From positions 1,045,318-1,109,317 of the forward strand of contig JAESIW010000137.1 in assembly GCA_016802295.1 (NCBI GenBank): a stretch of DNA of 64,000 nucleotides, in the 5' to 3' direction. How positions within the stretch are numbered: position 1 is the stretch's first letter; every line of letters starts with the position of its first letter. The notes under the pieces are model-generated. The model had not been told where the DNA came from, ran no database searches, and saw only the letters and a program-made list of their open reading frames with translations. Source of the DNA: Brachionus rotundiformis (taxonomy: Eukaryota > Rotifera > Eurotatoria > Ploima > Brachionidae). The translations under genes and the position numbers were made by a program. Positions 12,752 to 22,600 of the stretch are shown here, in pieces.

Positions 12752-13431
12752 CTATTCTTGGGTGTTTTCAGTATTTAATTCTTCCGGTTGGGACTGTTCA
12801 CGGTTGAATGAGCTTATTCGATTTCGAGCTGATTCTAACAAGCTGGAAAATGTAGATTTGGACGAGGAAAGACGACTTGATGTAGAATCGCTACGCAATT
12901 TTTGATCCAGTTGTAAATCCTCCACTTCGAGCTGCTCTTCGGGCTCAGATTCAATATCTGACGCGTTTTCTTTGGTCAATTGCACTGTCTTCGAGTAGCT
13001 TTGTGGATATTTTAGTTCGAGTTTTTTTTTTATCGTTCGAATTCGTTTAAAGACAAAATCGAGGTCTTGTTTCATGCTATTTAGTAGAGTAATGTAGGAC
13101 TGAAAGTCTTTTATTGCGTAAGTATTGTAGGTCTCGGATGATTTGTGGTTGGATGTGGTCACCAGTTGGTTAGCTTTGTCAAGACGCTTCAATCTGATGA
13201 AATTTATCAATTATTTTTAGCTTTGGATGTAATTTTTTAAGATACTGACATGGCTTGCTGGGTTTCAAGCAAAGTTCTCATGTCCTGAGTGTTTAGCTGG
13301 TCCAGAACAAGGGAGGAAAATGCCTTTGAGTACTCCGAGTCTGAGTCTTCCTGTTTTGGCACATCACTAAGGTTAAGTATGCTAAAACTGGAGTACTCGA
13401 GCCGAGGAGATAAATCTGTTGTTGTTTGCAT
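12752..13431 (-). CDS. KXD1: KXD1, KxDL-motif protein of the BORC complex (2 exons)
   Basis: Exon 1 is 13250-13431 and exon 2 is 12752-13193, joined in phase 2 over a 56-bp GT/AG intron, giving 207 aa. The family core is clear: TQQAILKRLDKANQL aligns with AQKNMLDRFEKTNEML of human KXD1, and MKQDLDFVFKRIRTIKKKLE aligns with its MKRDLDSIFRRIRTLKGKL, including the K-x-D-L motif. KXD1 is a small coiled-coil subunit of BORC, which recruits ARL8 and kinesin to lysosomes. The protein has an N-terminal extension of about 40 residues and an acidic Ser-rich tail. It lies 170 bp upstream of COG1 on the same strand, so co-transcription is possible (inference). Confidence 0.85.
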
Positions 13432-13634
13432 TCAATATGCTTATTATTCAAATCTTGTTACAAATATATATATAAAAAAAAAAAGATAATTTTAATTTAA
13501 ATTAATTATTAAAATAAATTTAGCTTTTTGAATTTTCTAGTATCTTTCATAATTTTTTTTGTATATATTAAAATTTTATTTTATTTAGTAATAAAAAAAC
13601 AAAAAATCTTAATTTATGAATTTGTGCAAATTTT

Positions 13635-14043
13635 TTACTTTTTTATTATTGAATATAAAACTAATATTATATTGTAATATTGTAAATCAATTTGTCTTGA
13701 AAAATTTACTAGGTTTATTATGTTGTCGATTTCTTTTTCCAAGTTATTTTTAGCTTTTTTTGGTAGAGAAAGTCCCTAACATAGAAAGAATCACTCTCTT
13801 AAATCTCTTAAATCATAGGGGCAACCAAATCTTGGTATACCGTAATATAGTTTACCATTTCAAGACATTTTTTTAAAACATTTGACATTTTGGAGCATCT
13901 ATTTACCAAGTCCAAAAACAAAGTAAAGTGATTTAATAATGTATGTTGGCTATTTGTTCCAAATTGGAAATTAAGTTCTGGCTGAAAATATTTCTTTATC
14001 TCTTTATAGATCTTCTTGGTATGATATGCAATCCAAATTTGCA
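13635..14043 (-). CDS. Hypothetical helical protein, two candidate exons
   Basis: Exon 1, about 13826-14043, encodes a helical, Lys/Leu-rich segment (IWIAYHTKKIYKEIKKYF, later LDLVNRCSKMSNVLKKCLEM). It can be joined through GTTGCC...TTAG, a 50-bp intron with a weak donor, to 13635-13775, which encodes LSLPKKAKNNLEKEIDNIIN and ends IIKK-stop. Composition looks like real protein. The 5' end is unknown; a preceding AAAAG could be a cis- or trans-splice acceptor. It ends about 200 bp upstream of KXD1 on the same strand. I do not recognise the family. Confidence 0.35.
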
Positions 14044-14091
14044 CTTTTATTATATTTAAGTTTAATGAAACATATAAATTTTTGGTTTATT

Positions 14092-14145
14092 TTATTTAAT
14101 TAAATGATTCGGCCGTATAGAATGGATCAGGTCCTTCTTGTCAGC
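14092..14145 (-). other. Short candidate terminal exon
   Basis: After a good acceptor (TTTCGGTAG) there is an 18-codon frame ADKKDLIHSIRPNHLIK-stop. It could be the last exon of an upstream minus-strand gene, but no partner exon with matching phase was found between here and 15.26 kb. Confidence 0.25.
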
Positions 14146-15258
14146 CTACCGAAACAAAAAAACGAGAACTTTGCTTTTTTTTTTAAAAACAATATAATGT
14201 TTAAATTCTTCGTTAGAGTGCACTTGATTTAAATTTTTAAATTTTGACCTCTTTGGGTACTATGGACCGGAAGTTGATCAACTTAAAATAGTGAAAGTAT
14301 TCAAATTCATATAACTAGGGATTACAAAAGCTTGATAATCGACCCCTCTATAGATAGCTGAGACTTTAAGTTACAATAACATAGTATAAAAATTGTTAAA
14401 TTGTGGAGAATGACCAAGCTCATAAAAAGATTGCTTAGAAAATTTTTATTTATTAATGATTTAAGATAAATTTCAAAATAAAACCTGAGCATGATTAAAT
14501 TCTGTCTGGCCGCTGGCTATTGCGAATCAGAAAAATAAACCTGTAAATGATTCAACATTCATTTCATACAAAAGTTTAATTTCAATATTTTACACTCATT
14601 TCCACGGTAAAATATGGTATTTTTCCATACAATAATTAATTAATAAGGCAAGATTTTTATTTCATGAACATATTTTAACCTTTATTAAAAATTTTAAATT
14701 TATATTATTTTTTTTAGAATTCATTTTTAAATGCAGGATGGTCAAATTTGAAAACTGAAATATCTCCTTCATTTTAAAAGATGTTTTTTAAACAGATTTA
14801 ACTCGATTAGTCAACAAAAATCACCTAATTTCTCCAAATATTATTCAATTTCGGGGTAGTTTTATACAATTTTAGATGTAATCAAGTTGACCACTTTAGC
14901 TCTTTTGGACCTCACACAATTTACCAACGGTGGTTAAGATGTGACTAAAGTTTTCGAACAAAATGGGTGCCTAGAACCTAGTTTAACTTGGTTTACATCT
15001 ATGTTTTTAATTTTAATTATTAATTATATTTATTTAATTCAACAATGAGAAAAAAGTGCTAATTGTAGGGACACGTGGTGGTGTTTTTTTGTCAAATGGC
15101 CATTTTTCAAATGTGTCCTACCAAGACATTATGTATATCGATCGATAGGTCTTGTCGATCATAGTTTTAGGTCATTTGGTATAAAAAAGGATCAAAAAGT
15201 CCCAAAAATACCACTTTGAAAAGAAATATTCCCAAAATATGATAATATTGGTATCATT
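14146..15258. other. Spacer, no gene seen
   Basis: AT-rich non-coding sequence. Contains a perfect 14-bp palindrome AAGTTGATCAACTT at 14271-14284 and, at about 15104-15116, the palindrome AAATGGCCATTT. The text from 14.73 to 15.25 kb looks like old interspersed repeat but was not identified. Confidence 0.35.
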
Positions 15259-15531
15259 TTATAGGTTACCAGGAGATCTATCAGAAAGATGTTTGGTTCT
15301 TGAATCGGATTTGAATGGTGGTCTCAGTGGGTTGCCAAAGTCCAGTTCTTTAGAGAACCGATTCTTTAAAAGGTCTTTAAATATGCTATAAATTTTAGAC
15401 AAAATGGGTAAGTAGAAAATAAAGATAAATTGAAAGCGAGGCGAAACCGAGCTTTCCTTCCCCTTGATCATTTGGGTAAACTTTTGCGAGCGAAAGGCGA
15501 GAACCATTTCAGCAGCGAAGCTGCAAATCAA
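15259..15531 (-). pseudogene. Possible ABCC-type transporter N-terminal exon or fragment
   Basis: After an acceptor (GATTTGCAG) a frame of roughly 85 codons contains a hydrophobic stretch FQFIFIFYLPILSKIY and, towards the end, PFKSDSRTKHLSDR. This order resembles the start of ABCC4-type transporters (hydrophobic WLxPL segment, then an acidic/proline motif, then D-S-x-x-L-x-D-R-L). The match is by eye and weak. No downstream ABC domains were found on this strand in the next kilobase, so it may be a decayed fragment. It could equally be an unrelated small membrane protein. Confidence 0.25.
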
Positions 15532-16063
15532 ATAAGTAATTAAGAGAATATTAAATATTATTTGAAAATGTTTAAAACTTTTAAGGGTTAACCATTAACC
15601 TTTTATCAAATAATAAAAATTACAAGGCTTGAACAACAAAATTTTTATCGACACAGAGACAGAGAGAATGTAATTATCTTTTATGAATTTAAAAAGATTT
15701 AAAATCTCCTACTGTCAGTTGGGGTAAATAAGCGATAATTTTTTTTTTGAATGATCATTGCTCGTGATAGGATTAATATTTTTGAATAAAATAAAAAATA
15801 TTTAATAAAAAAGCCGTTCCTTTACAAAATAATTATTTAAAGTCGTATATATATTTTATTTTTTTTGAAATTTTCCGACAATTAACTTTAACAAATAAAA
15901 AAAAAACGACTTTTCAAAAAACTAACTTTTTTTGTAGAACCTTTTTTTTAATAAAAAAATAATTTATATTTATTTTTTTATACTGAATTCAAATCTGAAA
16001 TCAGATTTTGAAAAAAATTAACCGCTTTTTAGCAATCCCAAAAAAAACGGATTTTCTCTTGTT
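15532..16063. other. Spacer with an outlying copy of the element-end motif
   Basis: Non-coding, very AT-rich. At 15721-15740 it carries GGGGTAAATAAGCGATAATT, related to the inverted repeat ends at 16066 and 16389 and to a further copy at 16415. Confidence 0.4.
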
Positions 16064-16406
16064 TGGGGTAAATGTGATAATTTAATTTAACGTTAAAAAA
16101 ATTTGAATTTTTTTAAAAATCGCTATTAATTTAAAAAATGTCAAGAACAAACTTTAATAAAAAATTAAAAAAAACTTTAAAATACACTCAGGAAACTCTT
16201 GAAAAAGCTTTAGATGAAATTAAGCTTAAAGTTTTGAATAAAAATCAAGCCTCAGTAAGGTACAGCATACCATATGCAACCTTACACACTAGGATACATG
16301 ACAAATTCAAAAAATCATACATTGGAAAATGAACAAGTCCTCGGTCGGCTAGTGAATTTTTTTTCTCTTTTTTTTTCGTTTAAAATTGAAATTATCACAT
16401 TTACCC
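16064..16406 (+). mobile_element. Small element with 18-bp inverted repeats around a pipsqueak-HTH ORF
   Basis: GGGTAAATGTGATAATTT at 16066-16083 is repeated as its exact reverse complement at 16389-16406. Between the two copies lies the 64-codon ORF 16138-16332. Related, imperfect copies of the motif in direct orientation sit outside at 15721 and 16415. The layout is that of an internally deleted DNA transposon of the pogo/Tigger/Jerky type, in which only the N-terminal DNA-binding domain survives. No DDE catalytic domain is visible nearby and no target-site duplication was confirmed. Confidence 0.55.
16138..16332 (+). CDS. 64-aa pipsqueak-type helix-turn-helix protein (transposase remnant)
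   Basis: The ORF starts MSRTNFNKKLKKTLKYTQET. Residues about 16-58 fit the psq/CENP-B N-terminal HTH pattern: Y-T-x-E-x-L-x-x-A-L-x-x-I, then a K-N-Q-A-S-x-x-Y-x-I-P-x-x-T-L-x-x-R recognition helix. Such domains bind transposon ends in pogo-superfamily transposases. The protein stops right after the HTH, and the expected second HTH and DDE nuclease are absent. It could be a stand-alone end-binding protein or simply a truncated relic. Confidence 0.5.
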   Translation: MSRTNFNKKLKKTLKYTQETLEKALDEIKLKVLNKNQASVRYSIPYATLHTRIHDKFKKSYIGK

Positions 16407-16451
16407 GAATGAATGGGGTAAAAGCGATAACTTTTCTTATTATTGTATCAG

Positions 16452-16740
16452 TCACCTAGCGTATAGTGTCGTAATGCTTACATCAACCTCTGCAGCTGTT
16501 AAATATGAGATAAGCGCGTTTGACTCTGGCGTATAATTGGTATTGACAAGCAAATCAAGCTCATTGATCAAGCCTGCGAACGAAAACTCAAAAGAATTAT
16601 TGTCCAATCCATCAAATCACGTGCTCTCAACCAGGCAACCTTCTCCTATTATGCTTTTTACAGAAGTTCCTCAGAAAATTTCGCAATAATGCCAGTAATT
16701 TGTCCTCGCGAGTCGGCATCTATATTAACTAGCCTTTAAA
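16452..16740 (-). other. GC-richer coding-like relic next to the psq element
   Basis: On the minus strand two open stretches with protein-like composition appear: LVNIDADSRGQITGIIAKFS (about 16660-16738) and, nearer the left end, ELDLLVNTNYTPESNALISY (stop at 16452). A donor-like CTGTAAAA and an acceptor-like TTCGCAG lie between them, but the phases do not agree. It could be a decayed exon pair or part of the adjacent transposon. Not recognised. Confidence 0.25.
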
Positions 16741-19667
16741 ACTATTTCTCTTTTCTTTTATAATAATTATTGTACAATTAGATTTATTTCTCAAATCAAT
16801 AATTATTCTTCTTTTCAATAAAACGTTTAAAACTCAAATTAGGGTTAAAATGTATTCATGAAATAAAAATCTTGCTATAAATACATTGTTTTTTATTCAC
16901 TCGTAAAATTTGTCATTGTGGCTCAAACAATTTGACTTAATTTTCAGTTCCAGACAATAAAAATAGATATATTTACCATGCTAAATTTACTTGATTTATT
17001 TACAATCATTTTAGATCCAATTTAAATTAATTAATTTATTAAGTATCAATTCTGTAGGAATCCAATATGCCTGAGTTTTTATGCAATATTTTTAGAGCAA
17101 TTAATAAAATAATCTTTTATAAATAATTTTATACTAAACTCATAGATTTAAGCAAACATAGTACTATTTTCGTATCAAAGATTATTTATATTAGCTGGCT
17201 ACACAAAATCATGGACAAACAAATATCTTGCTACAAATTAACTGACCTCACACGCTCTTGTTATTTCATCGTTTCGAGTACATGTGTTCACTTAATTCTA
17301 ATGAATAGTAGCCATATGTCTAGATTTCACTAATTCCCAAACAAATAATAGAAATAATAATAAAAAATGAATAATGATTGATTATTGATTTTTTTGGTTC
17401 AGTAGAACTGAGTTTATTCTAAATGAAGTGATGAGAATTATAATCATTAAGTAACGCTAGTCCTCTTATTTTAGACAAAATTTAGCCCAATCAATTAACT
17501 CCTATTTATTTTTCTAATTAGTTTTATAATTTTTTAATACCTGTACTTTTATTAATTAATTCAAAACAAGACTAACAGACTGGTGTTCCAGTTTTATTTG
17601 ATTGATGGCGTTTATTTCAAGAGCAACTTATCGCCACAATGATAAAAAGTTACATTTTAAATTGACCATATTTAGTTAAGAATTAAATTAGTTGCTAAGT
17701 TAATATTTAAAATATTAAATTTATCATTAATCATCAATAATTATTTTATTGTGACAAATAGAATGATGTCAAAAGAAAATATTTATTTGTCTAGCATTGA
17801 GATCATGTCTTGTGAACCAAATTTTAGCCATTGATTTGTTTTTGGTATTTTAAAATTTGAATTACACGATAAAAATAAATAAGAGATAGAATAGGGTTGA
17901 ATTTGTACAAAAATAAAATGATCAGGAAGACAATTTTTTTATTTAAATAATTCTCTAATGTCTCATTGAAGAATAAATAATTAAACTTAGAAGATTCTTT
18001 ATTTATCTTAAAAATGGGTAAAAATTCTAAATAATTAAGAAATTAGATATTGTTTATTAATTGATTTTTTTCATATAAACTGGTTAAGTAATCTGAGGGT
18101 CAAGCTCTCCAAAGTATGCGCACATACCATCTGTCTTTTTTAATGGTAATCAGAGTTTTATCATCACAAGATAAGACAACAATTTGAATCAGGCTGACTA
18201 ACAGATTTAGGAACTAAAAAATTATACTTTTTAACGTTATTATTATTATTATTTTGGTAGTGCTAGTTTTACTGTCTTGGTGAAAAATTTATTCCACTTG
18301 TAAAATTTTGAAAGAAAAAAAGTAACATAGTTTATATGTTTATCATGTATCAAAATTTTGTTTAGAGCCTGTGATTGAGGTGAGTTGTTAATGATAAGTT
18401 AAGGAAATTTGGAAAAATGTGGTTGAAATTTGTTGAACCAGAGACTGTAATAATTTAATTTAATAATTTTTAGCAAGTGTTGATAGACTCATTTTTGAAG
18501 GGATTATCGTTGGCTCTCTTTCCAGAATTCTATTTATCATTGATCCACTGAGAACACTTTAGCTGGCACTGTTTAGACCATCCATAACTTGCCATTTAGA
18601 CATATAGGCCCAAAGGAAGTGAAAAGACTCATTTGAAAGGATATTTTATACACAATGCAATGATACCATTTCTTGCCAAACCGAGTAGTTAAATTTGGAA
18701 AAGTCTACTTCAGTAGCTGGTTCTAGTACTTCAGAATTAGTTGAATATTTAAAAAATAGCCTAAAATAATGGCTTAGGAAAGAGTCGAATTAATTTAAGT
18801 TTACTATTTAGGGTCGCAGTATTTTTAATAACGAAATAAAAATTTTAATTAGTATTTATTTATTTGTAGCTTTTAAAAATTTGGATTTAAAAAAGTTTGC
18901 TTCAAATATTTTTATAATATAATTTTTTTTTAAATCTAAAAATTCTACCAAACTTGTAGCTTAAATTTTAAAAATACACTCTTGTATTTAAATTACAAAT
19001 TTGTTCCAACTTAATCTTTTTTTTTGATAAAACAGTTATTTTACACTAAAACGAGCTTAATTTAAATATTTTCTAATCGAGTATCAAGACAAATTGGTGA
19101 ATTTATATCTTTTATAATACAATCTTTGAATATCCAATAATGGAGCAATTATTTAATTATTTTTTAAATATTTATTTTTTAGTTATGAGAATTTAGCTAT
19201 GATTGAAAAATATGAAATTTAAGACTGCTTTGATTTATTTTGTTTTAAGCGGAGATTTTGAAATAAAAATGCACAAAATTAATCTTAAATGACTTTTAAC
19301 TTTTGATAAAAATAAAAAAAAAAGCATAAATAATTTCTTTTTAATCGACTTGATTTAATCTCAAGATCAAAGCTGGTCATTTGAGAATAAACACTAAATG
19401 ATCTTTTTTTTTAGATAAATAGATAAAGTAGATAAGACAGTGTCTGGGGCTAGTATACTTAGCAAAATATTGGCAAAAAAATTTAAAATGAAAATATAGG
19501 AAATGAATCAAGCAAAAATACTTTTAATCAAAATTTTAATTGGTAGTATTAAATAATTAAAAATATAAAAATATAACTAATCAAGTTTATTCAAAGTCTT
19601 TTTCGCTAAAATAATAACTTCAAAAAATTTTAAACCCATTCAACCTTTATTTTTTAAACGAAATCAA
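16741..19667. other. Long spacer 5' of the DCC gene; first exon not found
   Basis: About 2.9 kb of AT-rich DNA without a convincing exon. A short frame at 19212, MKFKTALIYFVLSG, looks faintly like a signal peptide and could belong to the DCC gene, but no good donor follows. (ATT)n at about 18238-18253. Confidence 0.35.
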
Positions 19668-22600
19668 TTGAACTATTTCATAATCGATTCGTATTTGAGC
19701 GCAAATAGTCGTGCTAGTGAAACAACTGACGTGGTCATTGATTGTTTGGTGGAGTCATCGCGCTTATTTAAGCAAAAATTTGATATAAAATGGCTAAAAG
19801 ACACATTTGACCATAATCAATATTCACTGGATAGTCACTTGGTCGAAACACACAAACAGGTTCTTCAGAATGGCTCGCTAAAATTAAGCTACAGAGCCAA
19901 AATTGCGACAGACCAAGTTCCAAGCAATCAGGTGTTGTTCCCAATTTCGTCCTACAGATGCTTGGCTAGCGATTCTTTTGGAAAAATTTTGAGTCGCCCG
20001 AGCCTTATTTATCGATTTATTGTTGACCGTAAGTAGAATATATTTGGTAATTACTCGGCCTGAACCGATCTAATTAGATATTTAAAATAGTTGTCTGAGT
20101 TAGTTCTACTAAACTGGACAAAAATTATCAATTAGATTTATTTAATTTATTCCTCATTTTAAAAGCATTGTTTAAACAATTGACAGATACACAAAGCAAA
20201 AAATATTAAGCAGATTTGATAAATAAATAGTTAAATAAATTAAATTTTTTGATGAAATGTTTTTAGCTAATTTTTGATTCTAAAACTTATCCAAGAGACA
20301 AATTTGTTTCTGACACAACCTAGCACACCATTGTTAAGCTTTTTGACGAGTTTTAAAGATATTACAAACATGGATAGATAAAAAGATATAACTAAAAAAA
20401 TACCATATTCTATTTTGTACTTTACCAGAATGATGCTTCATTTAATTTATTTTGTTTGACACTATTGCTTTTTCTGCTTTTTGATTATTTGAATAATTGT
20501 ACTAAAAATAATACGGGGTCTGAGTATGTCGAAGATTAGATAACTATTAGATAAAATTAAAATTAATAATTTAACTATTGAATAATTAAAATCTTTGTTT
20601 TAATAATCAAAAAGTACAGAAAAGACTAAAAGGAAATCAAATGAAATTTTAATCAAGTACAAAAAGTATAGAAAGTAAAAGGGCTTACAGACTTAAAAAT
20701 ACCATATCATTGTCTATGCCTCATAAAAACATATTTAGTCTTTTTAATTTTAAAGAGAGATAATTTAATCGAAAATAAAAATTAATAATTAAACAGTTTT
20801 AATTTTATAAGTTATCAGGCTATTTGTTTATCTATGTACAAAAAGTAATCGTTTTGGAATATTTTTTATTAGTAAAAACTTTATTCTAGAGTAGAATTTT
20901 TATATGCATGAGTTTTATTATTTTAAAATGTTAGTTGAATTATCTATTTTAATTTTTTCAAAGGCCAAATTGGTATTTAAATTTACATGGCTATTTAAAA
21001 TATAAACCAGTGAACTTTTTATTATTTTTTCGTTTAACAATTTACTTTAAAAATTTTCCATTGAATAAACATCAAGGGAAAAGTTATGATTTTATCTAAA
21101 CATAAAATTAATTAGATAAAAATTAGTTCTTTCGGATATAACCGAATATAGAATGAGTAAAAAGATTTGTTATATTTGTAATAAATATGTTTATCTCTAA
21201 AGTTGTAAGGATTATGTAATTTTCTTATTGTTTATGACATTTTTCATCAAAATTTCTAATTAGATTTAGAAAAAAATGATCCTTTTACAAATGGATACTT
21301 ATTAATGAGAGATAATTAGATTTTTGGCAAGAAGTTTAATTCAAATATTTGATTTGCATGAAATTAGATTGGAAATCAGTAACTAGAAAAATTGCTCTCA
21401 TTACATAATGAAAGAAAAATAAAACTATTCGAGTGTTCACTTGAACCAACTCTCTGGCCATAAAGAAATTAATTGCTTTCTCAAGTTTTAAGTTAATTAC
21501 GGCATGTCACAGTTGTTTTCTCACTCACCAACTGGGCCTGGATAAACAAATAATAGCTCTAGTTTAGCAATTAGTCTAGTCTCGAATTTTTATTAAATAA
21601 TAAAATTGATTTATCTTTGTGAAGGTTTATAAAAAAAATGGTTGAAATTTATTTACCAGTGTGTTTATTCAATGCATTCAACAAGTCATTTTATGTTTAT
21701 ACTTGTTCGATTTCATCAACTCAAATTTTGCTTTAAATCCTAGGCTTTAAACAAGACTTAGCCTTATTTACAAAATCCCCACACTTGGTTTATCTTAATT
21801 TCAATCAATTTTATGCAGCAAAATTTCTATAATCTTTCTAATATTTGGTCGATTTCACCAAAATTTTTATTTTATTTTATTTTTTTTCATACAATAATTA
21901 AATTTGAATTTTAAATCATAAAAAAAACGCTTGTCATTTATGCTCGTAAATTATTTTCGGGTTTAAGAAAAATAAATCAATGATAAGAAAATAATACATT
22001 CCTTAAGCCCTTTACAAAGTGCCAGGCTAGATTAAGTTTTATATTTATGTCCAGTAAATATTAAGTATTATTTTTGAAATTAGATAAGATCAAGTTTGCT
22101 AAGATTTATGACTTGGAATGGAAAATTTATATAAAAAGTTGTGAAAAATGCCAACCTGTGTCTATTATAGAGTCACTTGATGATTCCTCTAGAAGAATAA
22201 AAGTAATTACGCTCCGATTTAGGTTAAGTATTCTAATGATAAATCAAATTAGTAAAATTAGAAGTAATTACTCTTTTAACGATTTACCATATGTAGTTGA
22301 GTCTAAACCTGATTCTGAATGTGTAAAATATATACTTAACCTAATTTTTTTAAGATTAAATAAGAATATATACAAAAAATCAATTTGAAAAACATAATTA
22401 TTATATAAACAATTAGCCATAGATATTAAAATAGGTTTTTGTACCGAAATTTTTAAAAGTATATTAGGTATTTTTTATCAATCAAATTAAAAATTAAAAA
22501 ATTAATCAGTCTTTCCAATCTACTCAGAAGATCTTGTCCAAACAGAAAAATAAACCATCAAATTTTAAACAAATAACTCCTGATGAAAAATTTAATTTAA

